Source of the DNA: CAG-217 sp963642245
GTDB lineage: Bacteria > Bacillota > Clostridia > Oscillospirales > Acutalibacteraceae
Assembly (NCBI GenBank): GCA_963642245.1
Contig: CAVIFY010000001.1
Location: 1-64,000, forward strand
Length of the DNA stretch: 64,000 nt
Direction of reading: 5' to 3'
Positions 34,227 through 42,545 of the stretch are shown here, piece after piece (positions within the stretch are counted from its first letter, which is position 1; every line of letters starts with the position of its first letter). Below the pieces are notes generated by a model. The model was given only the letters and a program-made list of their open reading frames with translations. It searched no databases and was not told the DNA's origin. Both the position numbers and the translations under genes were made by a program.

Positions 34227-37200
34227 ATGATGTTTACGCATTTGCATGTGCATACGGAGTTTAGTCTGCTGGACGGCGCCTGCCGTCTGGACGATTTGGT
34301 GAGCCGTGCAAAGGCGCTTGGAATGCAGTCCCTTGCAATTACGGATCACGGTAATATGTACGGGGCTGTTGATTTTTATAAGGCGTGCAAGCGGCAGGGG
34401 GTGCGCCCCATTATCGGCTGCGAGGTGTATGTGGCGCCCCGCACCCGGTACGATCGGGAGCGGGTGCAGGACAAGGCCTACAACCACCTGATCCTGCTGT
34501 GCGAGAATGAAGAGGGCTACAAAAACCTGATCGCCATGGTGTCTAAGGGCTATACGGAGGGCTTTTACTTTAAGCCCCGCATTGACCACGACCTGCTGCA
34601 AAAGCACCACCGGGGGCTGATCTGCCTGTCTGCCTGCCTGGCCGGGGAGATCCCCCAGGCACTGCTGGAGCGGGACTATGACAAAGCTAAGGAGATCGCC
34701 CTGTGGTACAGGGAACTGTTTGGCCCGGAGAATTATTATTTAGAGCTGCAAGACCATGGTATTCCGGAACAGCAGACGGTAAATGCCGGACTGCTGCGCC
34801 TGAGCCGGGAGACAGGTATTCCGTTGGTAGCCACCAACGATGTGCACTATGTGCGCCGGGAGGACGCCAAGATCCAGCAGGTGCTCATTTGCATTGCCAC
34901 CAACCATGTGCTGGGGGAGGACACCGGGCTGGAGTTCCACTCGGACCAGTTCTATCTAAAGAGCGGGGAGGAGATGGCAGAGACCTTTGCCGCTGTGCCC
35001 CAGGCGCTGGAGAATACGGAGAAGATCGCCCGGCGCTGCAACTTTGACTTTGAATTCGGCAACACCAAGCTGCCCTATTATGAGACCCCCGGCGGTATGG
35101 ACCACTTTGCCTATTTCCAAAAGCTGTGCCGGGAGGGAATGGTGCGCCGCTACGGTCAGCACCCGCCCAAGGCCTATGTGGAGCGGCTGGAATATGAGCT
35201 GAATACCATACAGAAGATGGGCTACACGGACTATTACCTGATCGTGGTGGACTTTGTGCAGTACGCCAAGGATCAGGGCATACCGGTAGGGCCGGGGCGT
35301 GGCTCCGGCGCCGGGTCCATTGCCGCCTATTGTATCGGCATTACGGATATTGACCCTATGAAGTACGACCTGCTGTTTGAGCGGTTTTTGAACCCGGAGC
35401 GGGTGTCTATGCCGGACTTTGATATTGACTTTTGCTACGAGCGGCGGCAAGAGGTGATCGACTATGTGACCCGCAAATACGGTGCGGACCATGTGGCCCA
35501 GATCGTCACCTTTGGCACCCTGGCAGCCCGTGCGGCCATTCGCGATGTGGGCCGGGTGATGGGTATGCCTTATGCTGCGGTGGACGCGGTAGCCAAGCTG
35601 GTGCCCCGGGACCTGCATATCAGCCTGGACAAGGCTATTCAAAAATCGGCGCCCCTGCGCAAGCTGATGGCAGAGGACCCCAAGGTGCAGGAGCTGATGG
35701 ACACCGCCCGCCAAATCGAGGGTATGCCCCGTAACGCCTCCACCCACGCCGCCGGTGTGGTGATCACCCGAGACCCGGTGGCCAGCTATGTGCCCTTGGC
35801 CACCAACGACGATGTGGTGGTGACCCAGTATATTATGACCACCCTGGAAGAACTGGGTCTGCTGAAAATGGACTTTCTGGGTCTGCGCACCTTGACGGTG
35901 ATCAACGACGCAGCCCGGGCGGCCAATATAGACATCAATACCATTGATATTAACGACCCGACGGTGTACAAGCTGTTTGCCGCCGGCAAGACGGAGGGCA
36001 TTTTCCAGTTTGAGTCTGCCGGAATGAAAGAAATGCTGCAAAAGCTGCGCCCCACCTGTTTGGAGCACCTGATCGCCGCCACCTCTCTGTACCGGCCCGG
36101 TCCTGCGGACCAGATCGACGGCTATGTGGCCTGCGCCAATGACCCCTCCAAGGTGCGGTACAAGACCCCGCTGTTAAAGCCGATCTTGGAGAACACCTAC
36201 GGCTTTATCGTCTACCAGGAGCAGGTCATGCAGATCTTCCGCGCCCTTGCCGGGTACAGCTACGGCCAGGCGGATGTGGTGCGCCGTGCCATGAGCAAGA
36301 AAAAGCACGATGTGATGGAGCGGGAGCGCACCCACTTTGTCACCGGCGCTGTGGCAAACGGTGTGGAGGAGGCGGCAGCCAACGCCATCTTTGACGATAT
36401 GGCGGGCTTTGCCAGCTATGCCTTTAACAAGTCCCACGCTGCCTGCTATGCTCTGGTGGCCTACCGTACCGCGTATTTGAAGGTGCACGCCCCGGCGCAG
36501 TTTATGGCGGCGCTGCTCACCTCTGTGCTGGACCGCAGCAACAAGGTGGCGGCCTATATTGCCGAGTGCAAGCGCATGGGCTTGCAGCTGGCACCGCCGG
36601 ATGTGAACACCTCTATGAAAGGCTTTACCGCCGAGGGCAAGGTGATCCACTACGGCCTTTTAGGCATTAAAAACCTGGGCAGCGAGTTTATCAACGATAT
36701 TATTTCCGAGCGGCAAAACGGCCCCTTTGAGAGCATTTTTGACTTTTGCCGCAGGCTTTGCGACAAGCATTTTAACCGCCGCGCGGTGGAGAGCCTGATC
36801 CGCTGCGGCGCGCTGGACCACCTGGGGGCGAACCGCCGCCAAATGCTCCAGGCGCTGCCGGCCATCGTCAGCAATCTGGACGAATACAAAAACAGCCTGC
36901 GCTACGGGCAGGTGGGCTTTTTTGAGCTGTCCGGCGGGCAGGACTTTGGCTTTGCATTCGATCTGCCCCAGGTGGAGGAGTTCCCCAAGAACGAGTGCCT
37001 GAAGATGGAAAAGGAAATGACCGGCCTGTTCCTGTCCGGTCACCCGATGGACAAGTACGATCGGGTGCTGGACCGTTTGGGCTATCCCCGCACCGCCCAG
37101 CTGCTGGCACCGGACGGCCCCTATAAGGACGGCCAAACGGTGACTCTGTGCGGCAGCGTTACCGGCATTACCATGAAAAAGACCCGCACCGGGGAGAGTA

Positions 37201-37673
37201 TGGCCTTTGTGCAGCTGAGCGATCCGCTGGGCAGTATGGAGGTGCTGGTGTTCCCCAAGGTGCTCACCCGGTACGCCAACTTGATTGCCGAGGGCAAGGT
37301 GATCACCGTGACCGGCTCCCTGTCTTTGGAGGAAGAGAAAGACGCCAAGATCTTGGCAAACACCATTGCCGGGCCGCCTACGGCGCAGACGGCGCCCTTG
37401 GCAGAGCACACGGCAGCAGCCCCGGCAGGGGAGAAGCACCATAAGCACCGGGGACTGTTTTTGCGCCTGGACAGCGAGACGGACCCCAGACTGCACAAGG
37501 CGCAGGTGGTCACTTCCATTTTTGACGGGCCGGAGCCGCTGTGGTATTACTATAAGGACACTGGGCGCTATGTGCGCGCCCCGCGGCAGGACTTTGTGGC
37601 GGTCAATCCCACCATGCTGGCAGAATTGAAACGCATTTTAGGGCATGATAATGTTGTCTATATTGCGCAGTAA
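34227..37673 (+). CDS. dnaE: DNA polymerase III alpha subunit (DnaE)
   Basis: The 1148-residue replicative polymerase starts with a PHP domain (FTHLHVHTEFSLLDG, ITDHGNMYGAVDFYKACKRQ). The palm follows with GPGRGSGAGSIAAYCIGITD and the catalytic acids in SMPDFDIDFCYERR at about residues 395-400. Next come the finger and beta-clamp-binding regions, a helix-hairpin-helix region and an OB fold near residue 980 (TVTLCGSVTGITMKKTRTGE). No proofreading exonuclease is inserted, so this is DnaE rather than PolC. Two Met codons (34227 and 34230) are possible starts after AAGGAAA. The short C-terminal extension after the OB fold is Pro/Ala/His-rich. Confidence 0.97.
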   Translation: MMFTHLHVHTEFSLLDGACRLDDLVSRAKALGMQSLAITDHGNMYGAVDFYKACKRQGVRPIIGCEVYVAPRTRYDRERVQDKAYNHLILLCENEEGYKNLIAMVSKGYTEGFYFKPRIDHDLLQKHHRGLICLSACLAGEIPQALLERDYDKAKEIALWYRELFGPENYYLELQDHGIPEQQTVNAGLLRLSRETGIPLVATNDVHYVRREDAKIQQVLICIATNHVLGEDTGLEFHSDQFYLKSGEEMAETFAAVPQALENTEKIARRCNFDFEFGNTKLPYYETPGGMDHFAYFQKLCREGMVRRYGQHPPKAYVERLEYELNTIQKMGYTDYYLIVVDFVQYAKDQGIPVGPGRGSGAGSIAAYCIGITDIDPMKYDLLFERFLNPERVSMPDFDIDFCYERRQEVIDYVTRKYGADHVAQIVTFGTLAARAAIRDVGRVMGMPYAAVDAVAKLVPRDLHISLDKAIQKSAPLRKLMAEDPKVQELMDTARQIEGMPRNASTHAAGVVITRDPVASYVPLATNDDVVVTQYIMTTLEELGLLKMDFLGLRTLTVINDAARAANIDINTIDINDPTVYKLFAAGKTEGIFQFESAGMKEMLQKLRPTCLEHLIAATSLYRPGPADQIDGYVACANDPSKVRYKTPLLKPILENTYGFIVYQEQVMQIFRALAGYSYGQADVVRRAMSKKKHDVMERERTHFVTGAVANGVEEAAANAIFDDMAGFASYAFNKSHAACYALVAYRTAYLKVHAPAQFMAALLTSVLDRSNKVAAYIAECKRMGLQLAPPDVNTSMKGFTAEGKVIHYGLLGIKNLGSEFINDIISERQNGPFESIFDFCRRLCDKHFNRRAVESLIRCGALDHLGANRRQMLQALPAIVSNLDEYKNSLRYGQVGFFELSGGQDFGFAFDLPQVEEFPKNECLKMEKEMTGLFLSGHPMDKYDRVLDRLGYPRTAQLLAPDGPYKDGQTVTLCGSVTGITMKKTRTGESMAFVQLSDPLGSMEVLVFPKVLTRYANLIAEGKVITVTGSLSLEEEKDAKILANTIAGPPTAQTAPLAEHTAAAPAGEKHHKHRGLFLRLDSETDPRLHKAQVVTSIFDGPEPLWYYYKDTGRYVRAPRQDFVAVNPTMLAELKRILGHDNVVYIAQ

Positions 37674-37720
37674 AAGCGGTTAAAAATTTTGCTATTTTGA
37701 CAAAGTTTTACCGCTTTTGC
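37672..37720 (+). terminator. Possible weak terminator after dnaE
   Basis: AAAAGCGGT (37672-37680) can pair with ACCGCTTTT (37710-37718) across a 29-base AT-rich loop, with a further TAAAA/TTTTA pairing inside. The loop is long and the following T run short, so efficiency is doubtful. Confidence 0.35.
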
Positions 37721-37740
37721 ACAGAATTGGAAAGGGTATC

Positions 37741-37769
37741 TTGACTTTTTTCTGCCAAATTAGTACAAT
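37741..37769 (+). promoter_or_regulatory. Sigma-A promoter for pfkA
   Basis: TTGACT (37741-37746) and TACAAT (37764-37769) with a 17-base spacer lie about 38 bases before the pfkA start. Confidence 0.8.
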
Positions 37770-37806
37770 GTGATTTGAATGTAATTTGATGTGGAGGCTG
37801 AAAGGC

Positions 37807-38775
37807 ATGAAAACGATAGCAGTTTTGACCAGCGGTGGCGACTCTCCCGGCATGAACGCCGCAGTGCGCGCTGTGGTGCGTACCGCCTGTGAAAACGGGA
37901 TCCGCGTGTTAGGCGTGATCCGTGGCTATAACGGTTTGATCAACGGCGATTTTGTAGAGATGGATCTGCGTTCCGTCTCGGATATTATTCATCGGGGCGG
38001 CACCAAGCTGTATTCCGCCCGCAGCGTAGAGTTCGCTACGGAAGAGGGTATGCGCAAGGCCATTCGCGTTTGCCGTGAGAACGGCATTGAGGGCGTTGTG
38101 GTCATTGGCGGCGACGGCTCTTTCCGCGGTGCCCGCGACCTGTCCCAGCGGGGCATTCCCTGCGTGGGCCTGCCCGGCACCATTGATAACGATATTGCCT
38201 GCTGCGACTATACCATCGGGTATGATACCTGTATGAACACCATTATGGAGATGGTGGATCGCATTCGCGATACGGCAGAGAGCCACGACCGCTGCATGGT
38301 GGTGGAGGTGATGGGTCGTCGTGCCGGTTACCTGGCGCTGAACGCCGGTATTGCTGTCGGCGCTACCGCCATTCTGATCCCGGAGATCGAGTTTGATATT
38401 CAAAAAGATGTGATCGAGCGAATGAAGCGCACTCTGCGCACCGACAAGAAGCACTTTTTGATCATTGTTGCCGAGGGCTTGGGCATTGATGTGGCCGAGC
38501 TTGCCAAGGAAATTCAGGCCAAGACCGGTGTGGAGTCCCGCTCCTGCGTGCTGGGCCATATCCAGCGCGGCGGTTCGCCTACGGCTCGTGACCGTGTGCT
38601 GGCTACCCAGATGGGCAACTATGCGGTGAAGAACCTGCTGATGAAAGGCATTGGCAACCGCGTGGTGGCGATCCATCAGGACAAGATCGTGGATTACGAT
38701 ATTTTTGAGGCCCTGAATATGGAGAAGCACATTGATCCGGAGCTGTACCAGACCGCTTTGGATGTGTCCATCTGA
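37807..38775 (+). CDS. pfkA: ATP-dependent 6-phosphofructokinase
   Basis: ATG 37807 gives 322 residues, the standard bacterial size. The enzyme makes fructose 1,6-bisphosphate and commits carbon to glycolysis. Motifs include AVLTSGGDSPGMNAAVRAVV, the ATP site VIGGDGSFRGA (Gly after GGD indicates ATP rather than pyrophosphate), and LPGTIDNDIACCDYTIGYDT with the catalytic Asp. VEVMGRRAGYLALNAGIAVG and LGHIQRGGSPTARDRVLATQ also match. It has its own promoter, unlike Clostridia where it may be read through from dnaE. A longer reading from 37786 lacks a ribosome site. Confidence 0.97.
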   Translation: MKTIAVLTSGGDSPGMNAAVRAVVRTACENGIRVLGVIRGYNGLINGDFVEMDLRSVSDIIHRGGTKLYSARSVEFATEEGMRKAIRVCRENGIEGVVVIGGDGSFRGARDLSQRGIPCVGLPGTIDNDIACCDYTIGYDTCMNTIMEMVDRIRDTAESHDRCMVVEVMGRRAGYLALNAGIAVGATAILIPEIEFDIQKDVIERMKRTLRTDKKHFLIIVAEGLGIDVAELAKEIQAKTGVESRSCVLGHIQRGGSPTARDRVLATQMGNYAVKNLLMKGIGNRVVAIHQDKIVDYDIFEALNMEKHIDPELYQTALDVSI

Positions 38776-38795
38776 CGCTTTATAAAAAAATAAGG

Positions 38796-38833
38796 AACAC
38801 CGTCGGCGTTTTGCGCACCGGCGGTGTTTTTTT
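38796..38833 (+). terminator. Rho-independent terminator after pfkA
   Basis: An 11-bp stem (38796-38806 with 38818-38828, one G-U pair) is followed by seven or more T. Confidence 0.88.
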
Positions 38834-38877
38834 ATGCGCTGCCATTATTTTGCACGGCAGTTTTTGCACTTTTATCG

Positions 38878-38884
38878 CATACTA
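38878..38884 (+). promoter_or_regulatory. Possible forespore (sigma-G-like) -10 element before spoIVB
   Basis: CATACTA matches the -10 sequence of sigma-G promoters, and spoIVB is a forespore gene in Bacillus. The -35 region is a poor match and the element is only 14 bases from the start codon, leaving a very short leader, so this is tentative. Confidence 0.3.
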
Positions 38885-38898
38885 AAACGGGTGATAAA

Positions 38899-40113
38899 AT
38901 GAAAAAGTGTGTGCGTGCAGCCACCGGCGTTTTGGCGGTGGTGCTTGCGGTGATCTACGGCCTGGTGGGCTTTGGCTGCTGGGCTTTGCCGGACACAGTG
39001 CGTACCGGCGGCGGAGACGCGGCCTACTTTGGCGGGCTGTTTACCGTCAGCGGCGGGCGCGCCGGGGCAGTGGACGCCCGGCAGGAGACGGCGGTGTCCG
39101 GGGTGCAAAAGCAGGTGCGCCTGCTGGGCACGGTGCCGGTAAAGACGGTGGCGGTGCAAAAGACGGCGCCGCGGCAGGTGGCGGTCAGCGGCAGTGCCTT
39201 TGGAATTAAGATCTATACGGATGGGGTGCTGGTGGTGGGTACCCGGGATGTGCAGGTGGACGGCAAGGCGGTAAATCCGGCCGCCAAGGCCGGCATAGAA
39301 AGCGGCGATCTGATCGTGGCGATCAATGGCAAAAAGGTCAGCGCATCGGAAGATGTGGCGGCGCTGTTCTCTCGCTCCGGCGGCGCCGTTTCCGTGCAGG
39401 TGAAGCGGGACGGCAAATATAAGACCTTTTCGCTGACCCCGGTGTTTTCCAAGGCGGACGGCTGCTGGAAAGCGGGCGTGTGGGTGCGGGACTCCACCGC
39501 CGGGATCGGCACGGTGACCTATTATGACCCTCAGACCGGGGTAATGGCGGCGCTGGGCCACCCCATTACCGATGTGGACACCGGCGAGACCATGCCCATT
39601 CTGCGGGGCGAGGCGGTGGCAGCCAAGGTCACCAAGATCTATAAAAGCAAGGCCGGCAGCACCGGCTCCATTTGCTGCGATTTTTTGCAGCAGCCCTTGG
39701 GCACCCTGACGGAGAACGACAACGCCGGTGTGTTCGGCCGGTACAGCTGCTCTGTTTCCGGTATGCAAACCTATCCGGTGGCAACCGCCCAGCAGGTGGA
39801 GAAAGGGGACTGCCAGGTGCTCACCACCGTGGACGGGGACAACACGCCCCGGCTGTACAAGGCCAAGATTATTCATATCAGCTACCGGGGCGGCAGCGGC
39901 GAAAAGAATATGATCGTGCGGGTAACGGACCCGGCGCTGCTGGCCAAGACCGGCGGCATTGTGCAGGGGATGAGCGGCTCGCCGATCCTGCAAAACGGAC
40001 GGCTGGTAGGCGCCCTGACCCATGTGATCGTAGACAGTCCCCAGCGGGGGTATGCGATTTTTGCTGAAAGTATGTTAGCCGCGTCGGACGCTGTCGCGAA
40101 AAGCACAAGGTGA
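38899..40113 (+). CDS. spoIVB: SpoIVB signalling serine peptidase (family S55)
   Basis: ATG 38899 (MKKCVRAATGVLAVVLAVIY) gives 404 residues with an N-terminal membrane anchor. A PDZ domain follows (NPAAKAGIESGDLIVAINGK near residue 140). The S55 peptidase domain carries the catalytic His in MAALGHPITDVDTGE and Ser in VQGMSGSPILQNGRLVGALT. In Bacillus the forespore secretes SpoIVB to trigger SpoIVFA cleavage and sigma-K activation. Immediate linkage to spo0A is the usual arrangement in spore-forming Firmicutes. It strongly suggests the organism can sporulate. Confidence 0.94.
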   Translation: MKKCVRAATGVLAVVLAVIYGLVGFGCWALPDTVRTGGGDAAYFGGLFTVSGGRAGAVDARQETAVSGVQKQVRLLGTVPVKTVAVQKTAPRQVAVSGSAFGIKIYTDGVLVVGTRDVQVDGKAVNPAAKAGIESGDLIVAINGKKVSASEDVAALFSRSGGAVSVQVKRDGKYKTFSLTPVFSKADGCWKAGVWVRDSTAGIGTVTYYDPQTGVMAALGHPITDVDTGETMPILRGEAVAAKVTKIYKSKAGSTGSICCDFLQQPLGTLTENDNAGVFGRYSCSVSGMQTYPVATAQQVEKGDCQVLTTVDGDNTPRLYKAKIIHISYRGGSGEKNMIVRVTDPALLAKTGGIVQGMSGSPILQNGRLVGALTHVIVDSPQRGYAIFAESMLAASDAVAKSTR

Positions 40114-40143
40114 AAAAATATCACAAAAAGTAGTGAAAAAGTA

Positions 40144-40172
40144 TTGCAAATCGCCTCCGAAAATGGTAAGAT
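40144..40172 (+). promoter_or_regulatory. Sigma-A promoter for spo0A
   Basis: TTGCAA (40144-40149), 17 bases and TAAGAT (40167-40172) precede spo0A by about 28 bases. AAGGAGG follows as ribosome site. No clear sigma-H promoter or 0A box was seen in this 87-base gap. Confidence 0.7.
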
Positions 40173-40200
40173 ATGACAGAAACAAGAAGGAGGTTTCACT

Positions 40201-40965
40201 ATGAAAGAAATGATAAGAGTATTGATCGCAGACGACTCGGTGGCTTTTGGCAAAGCCTGCCAAAAAGAATTGAAAGCCGGCGGGTTTGACTGCGTACTGA
40301 CCCAAAAGGACGGCAATCGGGTGATCTCGCTGCTGGACGCCCAGCACTTTGATGTGGTGGTGATGGATGTGTTCATGAGCGGCGCGGACGCCATGGAAGT
40401 GCTGGAACACATGGAGCCTATGGCAGAGAAGCCGCTGGTGCTACTGCTGTCCTCTATGGACACGCCGGAGTTTGAGGAGCAGATGATCCGGGCAGGCGCC
40501 GACTATATGCTCATCAAGCCGGTACGGCCCCAGTCGGTGGCGCACCGGATCAGCCGTCTGTCCCAGTGGAAGGCCAAGAGCAAGAACCCACGCTCCGCCG
40601 ATGTGCAGGGTGCGGACCTGGACCTGATCATCTCGGACATTATGCGCCAGATCGGCGTGCCTGCCCACATTAAGGGCTACCAGTACCTGCGCTCCGCCAT
40701 CAAGCTGTCTGTGGAGGACCCGGAGATGATGAGCAGCGTTACCAAGCTGCTGTACCCCACGGTGGCCAAAATGCACGGCACCACCGCCTCTCGAGTGGAG
40801 CGGGCCATTCGCCACGCCATTGAGGTGGCCTGGGATCGGGGCGATGTGGATGTGTTGTCCTCTTATTTCGGCTACACCATTCAGTCCCAGCGGGGCAAGC
40901 CCACCAACAGCGAGTTTATCGCCATGATCGCCGATAAGTTAAAACTGACCTTTAAGTCTGCGTAA
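40201..40965 (+). CDS. spo0A: Sporulation master regulator Spo0A
   Basis: The 254-residue response regulator has an N-terminal receiver with Asp11-Asp12, phosphoacceptor Asp56 (VVVMDVF) and the conserved Lys in YMLIKPV. After a linker comes the Spo0A-specific DNA-binding domain: IMRQIGVPAHIKGYQYLRSA, TTASRVERAIRHAIEVAW and KPTNSEFIAMIADKLKL. These blocks are near-identical to Bacillus. The receiver is unusual: the MP..DG loop after Asp56 reads MSGADAM, lacking the usual Pro and Asp-Gly. Phosphorylated Spo0A switches on sporulation genes. Confidence 0.97.
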   Translation: MKEMIRVLIADDSVAFGKACQKELKAGGFDCVLTQKDGNRVISLLDAQHFDVVVMDVFMSGADAMEVLEHMEPMAEKPLVLLLSSMDTPEFEEQMIRAGADYMLIKPVRPQSVAHRISRLSQWKAKSKNPRSADVQGADLDLIISDIMRQIGVPAHIKGYQYLRSAIKLSVEDPEMMSSVTKLLYPTVAKMHGTTASRVERAIRHAIEVAWDRGDVDVLSSYFGYTIQSQRGKPTNSEFIAMIADKLKLTFKSA

Positions 40966-41007
40966 AACAGACGCTTTTTGTGATTGAAATTGAAGAATAA
41001 AAAATAG

Positions 41008-41037
41008 AGCTGTACGGCAGGTGTCGTACAGCTTTTT
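41008..41037. terminator. Bidirectional terminator between spo0A and the sialidase gene
   Basis: A perfect 9-bp stem (41008-41016 with 41025-41033) has T-rich flanks on the right and A-rich flanks on the left. It can serve both convergent genes. Confidence 0.85.
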
Positions 41038-41052
41038 ATGTGTATTCAGCAG

Positions 41053-42396
41053 TTAGCCTATCAGCTCCGCCAGGTCAAAGGTCCGGAACTGAATGTGGCT
41101 GGAGGGTTGGTCCTCGTAAAGAACGCCCAGGGTGTGCCCGTCGATCTGCGCCAGGCAGGAGTAGGCAAAGAAGCCCTGATTGATAGGCACATGGCGCAGC
41201 CAGTCCACATGGGTGTAGCCGCCTTTTTTGCGCCGCAGCTTGCCTACGGAGAGCATACCGTTTTCGCGGCTGCGGCCGGAAGGGTGGCTGCAAAAGACGG
41301 TGTCGCCGATGGCGATCACGCTCTTTTGGCACTTGGGGGCATACAGGCCGGTTTTGCCGCACTTGGCCCAGCTTTTGCCCTTGTTGGCAGAAATGGATAC
41401 CGGGGTCTTGCCAAAGTGCTTTTGCCGCCCAAAGCCCACAATGCTGCCGTCCGGTGCCTCCACCATCTGCCACTCGTCCGTGTTCTCCGCATAGGGCTGG
41501 GAGGTCATGCGGTGCCAGGTCTCGCCGTTGTCTACACTGTAAATGGAGACGGTGCTTTTGCGGTCCACATACAGGGGCATAATGATCCGCCCGTCTGTGG
41601 TGGTGATCCCCACGCCGGGGGCCACGCCCAGGAAAGTGCCGTCCGTCTCATGGAGCACCATATTGGTGATGTCCACCGGGTCGCTCCAGGTTTTTCCCCG
41701 GTCGCTGCTGCGCAGCATAAACACATAGCAGCGCTTAGGTGCCTTTAGCGGTGCGCCAAAGGTGGTGACCGCCCCGGCTTCGTTCTTGCCTACGGCGCCG
41801 TTTAAGTAAATGTTGCCCACATACTCGTCGCCCTTGTACAGGTCGCCAAAGCCGCTGCCCAGTCGGTAGGGGGTGGGCTGTTTTTGGCTGTCCAGTACCG
41901 CGCCGCTCTCTTCTATGTAGTAGAAGTTGCCGTCCCGGTCGTAGACCAGCGGGCGCATTCTGCCGTTTAGCTGGGCGTAGGGCACCTTGTGCTTATCCAG
42001 CAGGCGCTGGTTGTGCAGTCCCTTGCACTCCGGCCAAAAGTCCGCCAGCAGGATCACATCGCCGTTTGGCGCCACTGCCATACAGGGGTCAATATAAAAG
42101 GCGGAGGCATAGCAGTCGGCGCTGATCTTGGTCTCTCTGGCCGGGGGCGCGGCAATGGTCTCAATGGGGGACCAGGTCTCGCCGCCGTCCTCGCTGCGGC
42201 GCACCGCCAGCTCAATATAGCCCCAGTCCGCCCCGCAGGAGGCCCGGTCAATGGCGGCGATCAGGGTGCCGTCGGCGTTGATCAAACTGGGAATGCGAAA
42301 GGCGTTGCCGCCGTTGTCTGCGTTGCTGTCTGCGGTGAGCGCTTTCTCGAGAAACGCCTCGCTGCTGCCGCAGAAGATGAGTTTTTCCTTTGCCAT
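41053..42396 (-). CDS. Intracellular exo-alpha-sialidase (GH33-like, BNR repeats)
   Basis: Start ATG 42396 (MAKEKLIFCGSSEAFLEKAL) has AAAGGGG upstream; another in-frame ATG at 42426 is less likely. The 447-residue protein has the arginine motif AFRIPSLI. Four Asp-box-like repeats follow (SEDGGETWS, SSDRGKTWS, VDNGETWH, SANKGKSWA), the mark of six-bladed sialidase propellers. No signal peptide is visible, so it should release sialic acid from imported oligosaccharides in the cytosol. It stands alone on the minus strand, divergent from the alcohol dehydrogenase. No sialic-acid catabolic genes are in the window. Confidence 0.82.
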   Translation of the reverse strand: MAKEKLIFCGSSEAFLEKALTADSNADNGGNAFRIPSLINADGTLIAAIDRASCGADWGYIELAVRRSEDGGETWSPIETIAAPPARETKISADCYASAFYIDPCMAVAPNGDVILLADFWPECKGLHNQRLLDKHKVPYAQLNGRMRPLVYDRDGNFYYIEESGAVLDSQKQPTPYRLGSGFGDLYKGDEYVGNIYLNGAVGKNEAGAVTTFGAPLKAPKRCYVFMLRSSDRGKTWSDPVDITNMVLHETDGTFLGVAPGVGITTTDGRIIMPLYVDRKSTVSIYSVDNGETWHRMTSQPYAENTDEWQMVEAPDGSIVGFGRQKHFGKTPVSISANKGKSWAKCGKTGLYAPKCQKSVIAIGDTVFCSHPSGRSRENGMLSVGKLRRKKGGYTHVDWLRHVPINQGFFAYSCLAQIDGHTLGVLYEDQPSSHIQFRTFDLAELIG

Positions 42397-42433
42397 GTGG
42401 GTATTGCCCCTTTCCTTGTGCTTCATTATGCCT

Positions 42434-42462
42434 ATCTTAGCATATTAAAATTGAAAATGAAA
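42434..42462 (-). promoter_or_regulatory. Sigma-A promoter for the sialidase gene
   Basis: On the minus strand TTTCAT (42462-42457) and TAAGAT (42439-42434) are 17 bases apart, with TGC directly before the -10 box. It lies back to back with the alcohol dehydrogenase promoter. Confidence 0.65.
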
Positions 42463-42482
42463 GGGAATTTTTGCAAAATGGC

Positions 42483-42511
42483 TTGCAATACGGCGGCGAA
42501 TTCTGTACAAT
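42483..42511 (+). promoter_or_regulatory. Sigma-A promoter for the alcohol dehydrogenase gene
   Basis: TTGCAA (42483-42488), a 17-base spacer and TACAAT (42506-42511) precede the gene start by about 34 bases. Confidence 0.78.
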
Positions 42512-42545
42512 GGAATTGAAATTTTTAGTAAAGGAGGTAAAGTTT

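Noticed and set aside
34956..36068. 370-codon frame opposite dnaE
   Set aside because: A shadow of a conserved polymerase gene; composition is atypical and no family motif is present.
38824..38898. Extended N-terminus of SpoIVB from 38824
   Set aside because: This part overlaps the pfkA terminator and has no ribosome site; ATG 38899 begins a normal membrane anchor.
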